A stretch of 64,000 bases of DNA from Terriglobia bacterium (GTDB lineage: Bacteria; Acidobacteriota; Terriglobia; Terriglobales; Acidobacteriaceae), in assembly GCA_020073385.1 (NCBI GenBank), contig JAIQFH010000030.1:27578-91577 (forward strand), in the 5' to 3' direction. Shown piece by piece: positions 45,016 to 53,639 of the stretch; the first letter of the stretch is position 1; the number at the start of each line of letters is the position of its first letter. Under the pieces are notes generated by a model. It had not been told where the DNA came from, made no database searches, and was given only the letters and a program-made list of their open reading frames with translations. Both the position numbers and the translations under genes were made by a program.

Positions 45016-45624
45016 TCAAACTCTAAGCGGAGCGGGCGCAGGATGGTGATTTTCGTACTCGGCGATCTCCGCCTCATGTTGCAGCGTTAAACCGATGTCA
45101 TCGAGCCCATTCAGCAGACAGTGTCTTACAAATTCATCGATCGGGAATTTGGCCAAGAGGCCCCGATCGTCGCGCACCTCGCACTTCTCCAGATCGATCG
45201 TGACCTCGTAATTGTCGATGTCCTGCGCCCGCTTCATCACCGTAGCAACTTCATCTTCTGTCAACCGGACAGCCAGAAATCCGTTCTTGGTTGAGTTGTT
45301 GGCGAAGATGTCAGCGAATGACGATGAGATCACCGCGCGAAAACCGAAATCCGCCAGCGCCCAGACGGCATGCTCCCGCGACGACCCGCACCCAAAGTTC
45401 TTTCCCGCCACCAGCACCGTCGCGCCTTCATATCGCGGTTCATGCAGCACGAAATCACCACTCTTTTTCCCGTCCGCCCCAAACCGCCAGTCATAAAACA
45501 AAAACTGCCCAAACCCAGCCTTCTCGATCCGTTTCAAAAACTGCTTCGGGATAATTTGATCGGTGTCTACATTAACCCGATCCAGCGGCGCCACCCGCCC
45601 GCGATGCACTGTAAAAGGTCTCAT
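45016..45624 (-). CDS. leuD: 3-isopropylmalate dehydratase small subunit
   Basis: This 202-residue protein has the LeuD swivel-domain marks DRVNVDTDQIIPKQFLKRIE, GKNFGCGSSREHAVWALADF and ISSSFADIFANNSTKNGFLA. With LeuC it isomerises 2-isopropylmalate to 3-isopropylmalate in leucine synthesis. The start is ATG 45624, preceded by AAGGGGAG; upstream sequence in the frame belongs to an intergenic repeat. It follows leuC after 143 bases, an unusually wide gap for this pair. Confidence 0.95.
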   Translation of the reverse strand: MRPFTVHRGRVAPLDRVNVDTDQIIPKQFLKRIEKAGFGQFLFYDWRFGADGKKSGDFVLHEPRYEGATVLVAGKNFGCGSSREHAVWALADFGFRAVISSSFADIFANNSTKNGFLAVRLTEDEVATVMKRAQDIDNYEVTIDLEKCEVRDDRGLLAKFPIDEFVRHCLLNGLDDIGLTLQHEAEIAEYENHHPAPAPLRV

Positions 45625-45635
45625 GATCTCCCCTT

Positions 45636-45720
45636 CACTTGTCATCCTGAGGCGCCCGCTTTTGGCGCCGAAGGATCTGCGCGAGCCCCGCGACGCGTCG
45701 CGTTTTTTTGCGACGCACAA
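45636..45720. repeat. repeat between leuC and leuD
   Basis: The gap holds GTCATCCTGAGGCGCC...GGCGCCGAAGGATC, a common dispersed repeat, then the perfect palindrome CGCGACGCGTCGCG (45689-45702) beside seven T. On the plus strand this would read like a terminator. On the leuCD strand it is an A-run followed by a hairpin and is probably read through. Confidence 0.5.
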
Positions 45721-45767
45721 ACCGCGCGTCTGGCTCGCGTCCTTGTGAGATGTCTTATTGCTTCCTG

Positions 45768-47171
45768 CTATTCAAACTTCCAATTCCGAATATCCGTGAA
45801 ATGCCCCTCAATCGCCGCGGCCGCCGCCATCATCGGACTTACGAGATGCGTCCGCCCGCCGCGTCCCTGCCGCCCTTCGAAATTCCGGTTGCTCGTCGAT
45901 GCGCACCGCTCCCCTGGTTGCAAAATGTCAGGATTCATCCCCAGACACATCGAGCATCCCGACTCCCGCCACTCGAAGCCAGCATCCCGAAAAATCCGAT
46001 CCAGCCCTTCCTGCTCCGCTGCTCGCTTCACGGTCTGCGATCCCGGCACGACCATCGCGCGAACTTTCGAATTCACCCGATGCCCCTTCGCGACGCGCGC
46101 CGCCGCCCGCAAATCCTCGATCCGCGAGTTCGTGCACGATCCAATGAACACACGGTCAATTCCAATATCCTCGATCCGCTTCCCAGGCTGCAGCGCCATA
46201 TACTCCAGCGCTAGCTCCGCGGCCCGCCGCTCCGACTCCGCGAGACCTTTAATGTCTGGCACCCGTCCCGTCACCGGCGCTACCATCCCCGGATTTGTCC
46301 CCCACGTCACAAATGGACAAAGCTGCGCCGCGTCGATCTCCACGATCTTGTCGAACGCCGCGCCTTCATCGGACGGCAAACTCCGCCAGTACGCCACCGC
46401 CTTATCCCAATCCGCGCCCGTCGGAGCGAATCGCCTTCCCTTCACGTAGGCGATCGTGGTCTCGTCCGGCGCAACCATCCCCGCCCGCGCTCCAGCCTCG
46501 ATACTCATATTGCACAGCGTCATGCGCCCTTCCATCGAGAGCGCCCGTACTGCCGGCCCCGCGTACTCGATCACATGGCCCGTCGCGCCGTCAGTTCCGA
46601 TCTGCCCGATAATCCCCAGCGCCAGATCCTTCGCAGTGACGCCATCAGCCAGTCTTCCGCGCACGTCGATCTTCATCGTCTTCGGTTTCCGCTGCGCCAG
46701 GCACTGCGTTGCCAGCACATGCTCCACCTCTGACGTCCCAATTCCAAACGCCAGCGCGCCAAATGCTCCGTGCGTCGAGGTGTGACTATCGCCGCAGACA
46801 ATCGTCATTCCCGGCTGTGTCACCCCGAGTTCCGGACCAATGACATGCACGATCCCCTGATCCGGCGAATCCATATCAAACAGCCGGACCCCAAACTCCT
46901 TGCAGTTCGCCTGCAGCGCAGAAATCTGCTTTGCCGCGATTAAGTCGGTGATCGGAGTTCCCCGCGGCTCGGTAGGAATATTGTGATCGACAGTCGCGAC
47001 CGTTCGAGCAGGCTGACGCACCTTCCGTCCTGCCGCCCGCAGCCCATCAAACGCTTGAGGTGAAGTCACCTCATGCACCAAGTGCAAATCGATGTAGACA
47101 ATCGGCGACCGCCCCGACGGAGTCGCCACCAGGTGTGCATCCCAAATCTTTTCGAATAATGTCCGTATCAT
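45768..47171 (-). CDS. leuC: 3-isopropylmalate dehydratase large subunit
   Basis: A 467-residue aconitase-superfamily protein. The cluster ligands are in [19 protein letters not shown] and [40 protein letters not shown] and [20 protein letters not shown] are LeuC hallmarks. The start is set at ATG 47171 ([15 protein letters not shown]), the usual LeuC N-terminus; the upstream extension comes from a palindromic repeat. It works with LeuD encoded downstream. Confidence 0.96.
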   Translation of the reverse strand: MIRTLFEKIWDAHLVATPSGRSPIVYIDLHLVHEVTSPQAFDGLRAAGRKVRQPARTVATVDHNIPTEPRGTPITDLIAAKQISALQANCKEFGVRLFDMDSPDQGIVHVIGPELGVTQPGMTIVCGDSHTSTHGAFGALAFGIGTSEVEHVLATQCLAQRKPKTMKIDVRGRLADGVTAKDLALGIIGQIGTDGATGHVIEYAGPAVRALSMEGRMTLCNMSIEAGARAGMVAPDETTIAYVKGRRFAPTGADWDKAVAYWRSLPSDEGAAFDKIVEIDAAQLCPFVTWGTNPGMVAPVTGRVPDIKGLAESERRAAELALEYMALQPGKRIEDIGIDRVFIGSCTNSRIEDLRAAARVAKGHRVNSKVRAMVVPGSQTVKRAAEQEGLDRIFRDAGFEWRESGCSMCLGMNPDILQPGERCASTSNRNFEGRQGRGGRTHLVSPMMAAAAAIEGHFTDIRNWKFE

Positions 47172-47189
47172 AGTAGCGTAGGCATCCTG

Positions 47190-47217
47190 CCGGCTGTGGA
47201 GCGGGCGTCTCGCCCGC
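47190..47217. repeat. GC-rich palindromic repeat before leuC
   Basis: The segment contains GCCGGC and GAGCGGGC-GTCTC-GCCCGC, of the same type as 44848-44884. It lies in the leader of leuC and could fold in its mRNA. Confidence 0.5.
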
Positions 47218-47384
47218 ACTCCCTTTTATGGAATTGTGTTTACGTAGTCTTCCACAGCGCGGCAGGTGGGAGCAAGGTGTTGCCCTGCTGGGGCCCGTTA
47301 CGAAGCTCGCCTCCGCGTCCTTCGCGGCTTTTCTCGGCGGACTCTACGGTCAAGAGGTTTTAGCGCGAGGCCTGATTCACTAGC

Positions 47385-47454
47385 AGGCTGCGGGAAAAGT
47401 CGATCTGCCAATCGATTTTGGGTGGCGCAGCGCTTCAAGCGCTGCGATAACCGC
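47385..47454. repeat. dispersed repeat, copy 1
   Basis: This 70-base segment (aggctgcgggaaaag...caatcgattttgggtggcgc...) is nearly identical to 61546-61614, including the palindrome GCGCAGCGCTTCAAGCGCTGCG. The two differ by a few substitutions and one base in the loop. Confidence 0.85.
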
Positions 47455-47529
47455 TTTGTCTTGAATGGCGGCTTTAGCCACTGGGGTCGAGATGTCAGTC
47501 GTGAGGGGTTTTTCCTGGTTTTTGGGTAG

Positions 47530-47693
47530 GGCATGACTTTAGAGGTTGCGGAAGAACTCCTGAATGCCGGTGGTAACGTGGAAGAGCGGCGCTTTAGCGC
47601 CGCGTAAAGCGGGCAGAATCAACAATGGGCTTCAGCCCCAGTGGTCGCCTATCGCGGCGATCGGGGTTTTTCCGCAACCTCTTCAGTCGTGCC
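47530..47693. mobile_element. MITE-like element with 31-base terminal inverted repeats
   Basis: The left end (47530-47560, GGCATGACTTTAGAGGTTGC...) matches the reverse complement of the right end (47663-47693) at 26 of 31 positions, with 13 in a row perfect (AGAGGTTGCGGAA). Between them are palindromes such as GCGGCGCTTTAGCGCCGC. A related end is found at 61533-61563 (26 of 31 identical to the left end). There is no coding capacity, so it would depend on a transposase elsewhere if mobile. Confidence 0.6.
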
Positions 47694-47822
47694 GTTAAGT
47701 CCTTGAAAATGACGTCGCGCTTTAGCGCCCGAGGTGCGCTCTTGCCCCTTCGGCGGCTTCTTCCTAAGCCTGCTAGCTAGAGCTCCGGGGCCAGTTTCCT
47801 AAACCGCAAGCGGCCAGGGAAG

Positions 47823-49620
47823 CTATTCTTCCGTGTCAGTCGCGGAAAATGCCCCGTTGGAGTCCGACGAAGCGCCCCACACCACGCTGCTCGCCGTGTC
47901 CGTCGACGATCCCCATACGACGCTGAATCCTGTCGCGGTGCTGCTGCCCCAAACAACCGAACTGCCCCACACCACCGAACTGCCCGATAGGTTCGCGCCC
48001 CAAACCACGGATGAGCCCCACACGACCGATGAGCCCCATACCACGGAAGACGAGGCAACGGTGCCGTTGCCATTCGATACCGTCACCATCCCCGTCCGGC
48101 TGTTGTAGGTGGCCGTAGGAGACAGAGCCGCACCGACGTTCGCAGGCGCCAGGTCTGTGTTGGTTAACGCTGCTCCCAGATCGACGTACCCGGCACCTAC
48201 CGTGAAACACATCGTAGTAAGAAAGGTACGTCAGACCGGTCGCCGGGTCCGTCGCGATCGAGTACATCGGGAAAGTCTTGTACGCGGTCTTCATCAACCG
48301 CGCCTTCACCTGGTCGGGCGTAAGGTTCGGATTCTGCTGCAGCATCAGAGCCACGCCGCCGGCAACGGCGGGAGTCGCCATGCTGGTGCCGCTCAGACTC
48401 AGGTAATCGTGCTGCGACGTGTTGCCTGCCACTGCGTTATTCGGAAACAGGGTCTCCAGTGTGCTGCCTCGCGAGTCGGTCGAGACCACCAGGTTCCCCG
48501 GAGCCACAACATCAGGCTTCACCACGTGGTCGTACGTCGTCGGCCCTTTCGAGCTGTAGCTCGCGATCTGATCGTCCGTCCGGGAATACGACCCCATCGC
48601 CTTCATCGCGCCAACCGTGATCACTAGCGGATCATTCCCCGGCGCCGCCACGGTTCCATAGCCGTTGCTCCCATTCAGGCTGAGGCGCCCATAATTTCCG
48701 GCCGCTGCCACCACCACGATTCACGCTCTCCACGCCGACTCTACTGCCTGGCACAGCGGATCCTGCGCATAGCCCGAGAAGATCCCTCGTCCCAGAGACA
48801 AGTTGATGACGCGAATGTTGTACGTGTCCTTCAGCGCAATCGCCTGCTGAATCGCGGCGATCACTTCGCTGTCGCTGCCCGCGCCATTAGCGTCAAGCAC
48901 ACGCAGATCAATCAGGTTCACATTCGGCGCCACTCCCGCATACCGTCCATTCGACTTATTCCCATTCCCGCCAATGATGCCCGCCACGTGCGTGCCGTGT
49001 CCGTACAGGTCCCAAACCCGCTTGTAATTCAGATATGTAGTAGTTCCGGTGAAGTCTTGATGGTAGAGAACGCGGGACACAGTCTCTTTGGCAAGATCCG
49101 AGTGCATATCGTTGATGCCGCTATCAATCACTGCCACTCCGATGCCCGTTCCATCGTATGCAGCGTTCACTGCTGCACTCACATTCATGGCAGCGTCGGT
49201 GTAATCGTCCATGCCCTTCAACGGATGGTCCAGGCTAACGAACGCCACTTCCGGATCGTTCGCCAGCGCCTGCAACGAACCCGCGGGCACAGTGAAGGCC
49301 GCTCCTCTCACGAGGCCCAGGTGATGCCCGACTCTCCCGCCCATATTCTGCACTCGCGAGAACGCAGCGGTTTTCGGAGCCTGTTTGTATTGCACGATCA
49401 CTTTCACCTGCTGGCTCGGGCGCGCCGCAAAACGGCTCATGATTCTCGTCACTTCCGGATCGAACCTGTCCGAGACCCTCATTCCCCGCTCGCTCGCCAC
49501 GTTCTGTTGTCCGAACACGGCTCCAGTGAGCAGAAGCACTACAATGCTCAGGCGCTTTCCCCAAGCTGTGCTGTGGCGTTCATCACGCCTTCCGGGAGTA
49601 ACTGACTTCCTGCTTGCCAT
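47823..49620 (-). pseudogene. broken secreted subtilisin-like peptidase (S8) with SVVWG repeats
   Basis: The catalytic domain is intact in sequence: D in VAVIDSGINDMHSD, H in YGHGTHVAGIIGG, S in SLSGTSMATPAVAGG, preceded by a signal peptide (LSIVVLLLTGAVFGQQ) and an I9-like prodomain. Two lesions interrupt it. An in-frame TGA at 48721-48723 replaces the glycine expected in SAWRA-G-IVVVAAAGN. A one-base insertion in the TTT run at 48205-48207 shifts the frame just after LSYYDVF; the correct continuation TVGAGYVDLGAAL is in the next frame. The C-terminal 90 residues carry seven SVVWG units. It is a pseudogene or a sequence with two errors. The start is at ATG 49620. Confidence 0.8.
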
Positions 49621-50241
49621 CTGTGGCACGCCCTCTCTTTGCGGTGCGAGGTTACGTAACACAGGACTTATTGCAATGTGAGAGCCAATGCGGCTCCTTC
49701 CAACTGCTCATTACAAACTCTTTACAACGGTCCCGAAACGAGATGTGGGTCATCCTGTCCCATCAGCCTGGGCGTGGGACACGTTGTCCCACGGGCGACG
49801 CAATTCCCGCCTCCCGAATAAATCATTTCTAATGCGCCGCTAGCTGGCCATTCGCATAGATTTCGTTAATAGGTTCGAGCGGTTGGGTTGTTGGCAGAAG
49901 GTGAACCGTGTCGTCAGATAGCTTTTCTCCGCGAACTCGGCGGGGGTTCTCGGCGGCCTCTGCGTTTTGGGATTTTGGTCAGGCTTGGGAAAACAGAGAC
50001 TTAGATCGCGGAGGTCGCCGAGCAGGTTCGCAGAGAGCGCGGAGAAAAGCAAAATGCCTTTACCGCGGTTGAGTTGGTTGAAATTAGGACCGCCGCATTT
50101 CCACCACTAACGCTTTCTGCGCGACAGTTCACGAGCCGGCACAGCCCTTGAGATGTGTCTTGACTCGCTCTCTGGAGCGCAGGAGAATACCAATCCTTGG
50201 GGCAGTTCCTTCTTACCTCTACACAACTGAGAGATTCGCTC
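49621..50241. other. non-coding gap upstream of the subtilase
   Basis: No gene is supported. It contains a short TGGGACA-CGT-TGTCCCA hairpin near 49776-49792 and the inverted-repeat element at 49921-50050. It must also hold the promoters of the two divergent genes, but none is clear. Confidence 0.6.
49921..50050. repeat. 130-base element bounded by a perfect 13-base inverted repeat
   Basis: GCTTTTCTCCGCG (49921-49933) is the exact reverse complement of CGCGGAGAAAAGC (50038-50050). Inside the ends, further GGCG/CGCC-rich pieces are partly complementary. It could be a non-autonomous element or a decayed intergenic repeat. Confidence 0.55.
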
Positions 50242-51507
50242 ATGTGCCGACTCGTCTGGATGTTCTGTCTGCTTCTCGCGCTCACCACATTCTCCGCCGC
50301 GCAACTGACTCCTCCTTCGGGCTGGAACATGCAGAGCACCGGGGACGCTATCGTGATGACCTCGCCGGCCCAGAATCCCGGAACACACGTCGCGTTGTTG
50401 CTCCTGCAGCCCGGAAGCCCGATTGGGCCGCTGAAGACTTGGTTCGCGAGTCAAACGGCAACGCTCGCCCAGATATCGGGCCGCATACTCGAAGCCAGTC
50501 AAGTCAAAGAGCAGGGCGGAATTCTCTTCCGCGTCATCCAAGTCGAAAACCAAAATCGGATCAAGCTCCGCCTGGTCTTTTACGGCTATGCTTCCACCCG
50601 CGGAATTTCAATTCCTATCTTGCAGGTTCCACCTGCAGTACCCGATAACGACCCGCTTGTCGTAACTGCGACTCAGTATGTCTTGCAGTTGGCCGCTCAG
50701 AAATTCGAACTAAATCCGACAACTCAGCCTGCCGCTCAACCCGACATGCAGCCCGCGCAGTCAAATTCAGGCTGGCGCCCGAAAACCGACATCGATCTCA
50801 CCTACCACGCCAAAGCGATCATCCCCAAAGAACGCGACGTGCCTCTCAAGGGCGTCTACGTCTTCATAGGCTACGCATTCGGCCCATCGTACGGAGGCGT
50901 CGGCACCACCATGACGTGGGGTCAGCGCGCCACCCAGCAATTGCTTTTGCTGTTCGCCAACGGCGTCGCCGCAAAAACAGATTTGAAAGGCGACAACCTC
51001 GCCGGGCATCACCAAGCCGAAGGCTTCGCTACCATGGACGTCGCCAACCCCGCGGCTGTCGCCGGCGCACCATACGGTCACTGGACTGACAACGGCGACA
51101 CCATTCACATTCAGTGGAACATCGGAGGGCCCACAGATCTAGCCAAGAAGGGCAACGCTCTGGAAGGCAAAGGCGAACGTTGGACGCCCTTTCAACTGGT
51201 CGAGGGCGAGCGCCTCGAAGGCGCGTTCGTCAGAAAAATGGAAGCTGGCCTGCGCTCGCAATGGATCGTCTTGCACAAGAACGGCACCTTTGAGGGCGAT
51301 GGCGTCAACGTCACCATGGGCGGCGAAATCGTCAGCCCAAACTTCCCGGCGCACGGCTCCGGTACCTACGACGTCCACAAAGGCAGCATGATTTTGTTCT
51401 TCCAGAACGGATTCACCCAGGCCATCGCCTGCATCATTGATGCCGCTCCCAATGGCGACGCCCGAACCGTCCTGCTGAACGGTTTTCCATTTGAACGTGT
51501 ACGCTGA
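50242..51507 (+). CDS. secreted protein of unknown function
   Basis: A 421-residue exported protein with signal peptide MCRLVWMFCLLLALTTFSAAQ, which fixes the start at ATG 50242 rather than the longer frame from 50197. The N-terminal half (DAIVMTSPAQNPGTHVALLL, KTWFASQTATLAQISGRIL) looks like a compact alpha/beta domain. A Pro/Ala/Gln linker near residues 165-180 separates it from a C-terminal beta-rich half (GVYVFIGYAFGPSYGGVGTT, HKNGTFEGDGVNVTMGGEIV). I cannot assign a family. It converges on the ICMT-like gene with an 11-base gap. Confidence 0.7.
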   Translation: MCRLVWMFCLLLALTTFSAAQLTPPSGWNMQSTGDAIVMTSPAQNPGTHVALLLLQPGSPIGPLKTWFASQTATLAQISGRILEASQVKEQGGILFRVIQVENQNRIKLRLVFYGYASTRGISIPILQVPPAVPDNDPLVVTATQYVLQLAAQKFELNPTTQPAAQPDMQPAQSNSGWRPKTDIDLTYHAKAIIPKERDVPLKGVYVFIGYAFGPSYGGVGTTMTWGQRATQQLLLLFANGVAAKTDLKGDNLAGHHQAEGFATMDVANPAAVAGAPYGHWTDNGDTIHIQWNIGGPTDLAKKGNALEGKGERWTPFQLVEGERLEGAFVRKMEAGLRSQWIVLHKNGTFEGDGVNVTMGGEIVSPNFPAHGSGTYDVHKGSMILFFQNGFTQAIACIIDAAPNGDARTVLLNGFPFERVR

Positions 51508-51518
51508 GTTTCGAAGAT

Positions 51519-52082
51519 TCAGGAAAAGAATTTCATCTTGAGGATGAGCGCCCCAGCCAACAGCACGCTCCCCAGCAGTGCGTTCCACTCGCGGTGCTTG
51601 AGATAGAGTTCCGACGAGAATCCGCCCCCGTCTTCGCCGGATGGTGCACGCGTGAGGCGAGGCAGCATCCGCGGCACGCGCTGAGCGTACTCCTCGAATT
51701 CAGGAAACTTCTCTCTTAAGAATTTTTCCTCTCCGCGGATCACCGGAACATAAATCGCAAAGAACATTACGACCAGCAGCGCACCGACCCACCAACTCCG
51801 CGCCGCCACCGCGAACCCGATCCCGATCAGCAATGACCCTAGATACAGCGGATTCCTCGTATATGCGTACGGTCCCGAAGTCGCTAAGGCTTCGTTCTTC
51901 CGCACATGCCCCGAAGCCAGCGCCCGAATCAACAGTCCCGGCACAATCAGCACCGACCCGAGCGCAAGGAATCGCCACGTCGGCCGAGCCAGCCAGAAGT
52001 ACAGCACTGCAAACACAAAGCCCAGTGGAACTCGAATACGCCGTGCGACCCGCGACCACTCAGCCACGCCCGCCCTCCGCAC
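51519..52082 (-). CDS. isoprenylcysteine carboxyl methyltransferase-like membrane protein
   Basis: The 187-residue membrane protein has about four hydrophobic segments and the ICMT/PEMT signature: HVRKNEALATSGPYAYTRNP followed by LYLGSLLIGIGFAVAA, then RGEEKFLREKFPEFEEYAQR. Such enzymes methylate lipids, isoprenoids or small phenolics using S-adenosylmethionine. It overlaps the GT9 gene by 23 bases at the end of an LPS operon, so a lipid or envelope substrate is plausible. Related enzymes elsewhere accompany type III polyketide synthases, and the one at 32849 in this window has none beside it. Confidence 0.82.
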   Translation of the reverse strand: MRRAGVAEWSRVARRIRVPLGFVFAVLYFWLARPTWRFLALGSVLIVPGLLIRALASGHVRKNEALATSGPYAYTRNPLYLGSLLIGIGFAVAARSWWVGALLVVMFFAIYVPVIRGEEKFLREKFPEFEEYAQRVPRMLPRLTRAPSGEDGGGFSSELYLKHREWNALLGSVLLAGALILKMKFFS

Positions 52083-53154
52083 TATTTCCGGCGAGCAGAG
52101 ACTGCGCGCTGTTCACAACCTCCTCCACGCCAATTCCGAGCATCGCCTGGTCCGTCCGCGGATTCCGCGCGTGGGTCGTCATACTAGCCGGATTCCGCAG
52201 CACCACGCTGCGCGTGCCGTAAGGCCCGTTGCGCGCCGGATCTGTCGGACCAAAGATCGCAACCGCAGGAACTTTCAACGCAGCCGCCAGATGCAGCGGT
52301 CCCGTGTCGCCTCCGATGAACAGCCACGCCCGCCGCATGAGCGCGATCAGTTCGCTGATAGAACCCTGGAACGCCCGAGCCGCACCCTCACTCGCCGTCT
52401 CTGCCGCCCGTGCAAGGTCCTCTTCACCCGGCCCGTAATTCACCACTGACTGCACGCCACACTTCGCCAGGGCGCGCGCCACCTGCCCGTACCGTTCCGC
52501 TGGCCATTGCTTCGCTCCCCATCCAGCGCCCGGATTAAGAATCGCAAACTTCTCGATCCCAAACTCCCGCAGTCTCTTCTCAATTCTTTCCTCAGCCCCA
52601 ACATCCCGGGGAAATTCAGCCGCAGGTACGGCCAACTTGCTTTCGACCAGCGACTCCACCACCGACAGACCTTGCTCAATTACGTGGTTCCCCCGCGTCG
52701 TAATCTGCCGCGTGTACCACAATGCCGCAGCACTCTCCCGCGGTTCTCTCGCTCCATAAACAACAGGAACTCTCGACCACCGCGCCAGCACCGCCGACCG
52801 GATCGCTCCCTGAAAATCAATTGCGATCTGGTAGCCTGCCGTGCGCACATCGTTCCCGACCCGCGCAATCTGCTCGATCGTGGATAACGAAAAAAGTGAC
52901 TTGCGCCATCCTTTTAAATTAACCGTGTGCACCCAGTCCACCAGCGGCCGCTGCGCCGACCGCGCACCTCGTCTCGGCGCTCCGGGCGCACACAACAGTT
53001 CAGCCCATCGTTCCTCGACAAGCCACCCGATCATGGCGTCCGGATAGGACTCGCGCAAGGCCTGCGCCGCCGGAAGCGTGTGAATCACATCTCCCATCGC
53101 GCTCAACCGCACGATCAGCAGCCGCTCGACTCTTCCGTCACCGGGTGCGCTCAA
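52060..53154 (-). CDS. waaC: glycosyltransferase family 9 (heptosyltransferase I-like)
   Basis: The 364-residue protein has the GT9 marks LLIVRLSAMGDVIHTLPAAQ at the N-terminus, ILNPGAGWGAKQWPAERYGQ in the middle, and FIGGDTGPLHLAAALKVPAV with AIFGPTDPARNGPYG at the C-terminus. It would add a heptose from an ADP-activated donor to the Kdo-lipid A core. The neighbouring genes make and activate that heptose, which supports the assignment. The exact acceptor and order of addition are not certain. It overlaps the adenylyltransferase gene by four bases. Confidence 0.85.
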   Translation of the reverse strand: MSAPGDGRVERLLIVRLSAMGDVIHTLPAAQALRESYPDAMIGWLVEERWAELLCAPGAPRRGARSAQRPLVDWVHTVNLKGWRKSLFSLSTIEQIARVGNDVRTAGYQIAIDFQGAIRSAVLARWSRVPVVYGAREPRESAAALWYTRQITTRGNHVIEQGLSVVESLVESKLAVPAAEFPRDVGAEERIEKRLREFGIEKFAILNPGAGWGAKQWPAERYGQVARALAKCGVQSVVNYGPGEEDLARAAETASEGAARAFQGSISELIALMRRAWLFIGGDTGPLHLAAALKVPAVAIFGPTDPARNGPYGTRSVVLRNPASMTTHARNPRTDQAMLGIGVEEVVNSAQSLLAGNSAEGGRG

Positions 53155-53639
53155 GCCTTCCTCGGAGAAAGACGCGTGCGAAGGATTTCACTGGTGGAAT
53201 GATCTTTGGGATCACCCACGATCTCAACTCTCCCCCCGTACTCAGCCACAGTGTCGCGTTCGGGAACGGAGTCCGCCGTGTAATCGGTGCCCTTAGCCTG
53301 CACATCAGGTCGAATCTCGTGAATAATGGCGCGGACATCAAGCTCCGGAAACACCACCACGGCGTCGACATCAGCCAGTGCCGCCACAATCTCCGCCCGC
53401 TCCAGCTCCGGCATTACCGGGCGGCCTTCCCCCTTCAGCGCCCGCACAGAATCATCCGAATTGATGGCGACCACCAGTTTCCCGCCCAGAGCCTTAGCCC
53501 CTCGCAGATAGCGCACATGCCCCACATGCAGCAGATCGAAGTTCCCGTTGGCCAGCGTGATACGTTCTCCCGCCCGTCGCCATTCTTCTGCTTGTCGGCG
53601 GAGTTCGCTTCTGCTCAGGATTTTGCTTGAAGTGCTCAA
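53151..53639 (-). CDS. hldE: D-glycero-beta-D-manno-heptose 1-phosphate adenylyltransferase
   Basis: A 162-residue nucleotidyltransferase of the RfaE domain II type: TLANGNFDLLHVGHVRYLRG with the GNFD and HVGH nucleotide-binding motifs, then GRPVMPELERAEIVAALADV, KGTDYTADSVPERD and DHSTSEILRTRL. It makes ADP-heptose from heptose 1-phosphate. In Escherichia coli this domain is fused to the kinase as HldE. Here kinase and transferase are separate adjacent genes overlapping by four bases, so this corresponds to the C-terminal half (hldC/rfaE2). Confidence 0.92.
   Translation of the reverse strand: MSTSSKILSRSELRRQAEEWRRAGERITLANGNFDLLHVGHVRYLRGAKALGGKLVVAINSDDSVRALKGEGRPVMPELERAEIVAALADVDAVVVFPELDVRAIIHEIRPDVQAKGTDYTADSVPERDTVAEYGGRVEIVGDPKDHSTSEILRTRLSPRKA

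Larger units (their letters stand above)
47172..47822. other. repeat-rich non-coding region
   Basis: No gene is supported in this 650-base stretch. It contains a palindrome (47190-47217), a dispersed repeat (47385-47454) and a MITE-like element (47530-47693). The open frame at 47266-47529 is a translation of the dispersed repeat. The end at 47700-47822 shows nothing else. Confidence 0.65.

Noticed and set aside
45689..45709. Plus-strand terminator (palindrome plus T7) between leuC and leuD
   Set aside because: Genes on both sides run on the minus strand, so no plus-strand transcript is expected to end here. It is kept only as a repeat.
47266..47529. Open frame with GCGKSRSANRFWVAQRF
   Set aside because: The same words appear in a frame at 61499-61810. 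Both are translations of the dispersed non-coding repeat (47385-47454 and 61546-61614).
47880..48060. CRISPR-like short repeats
   Set aside because: The repeated 18-20 base units encode SVVWG(S) in the subtilase frame, have no spacers of even length and no cas genes nearby.
48721..48723. TGA read as glycine (as in some candidate phyla) in the subtilase
   Set aside because: TGA serves as the normal stop in many genes here (for example the Ubl, E1 and FHA genes), and the same gene has a separate frameshift, so decay or sequence error is simpler. Selenocysteine is also unlikely since the replaced residue is glycine.
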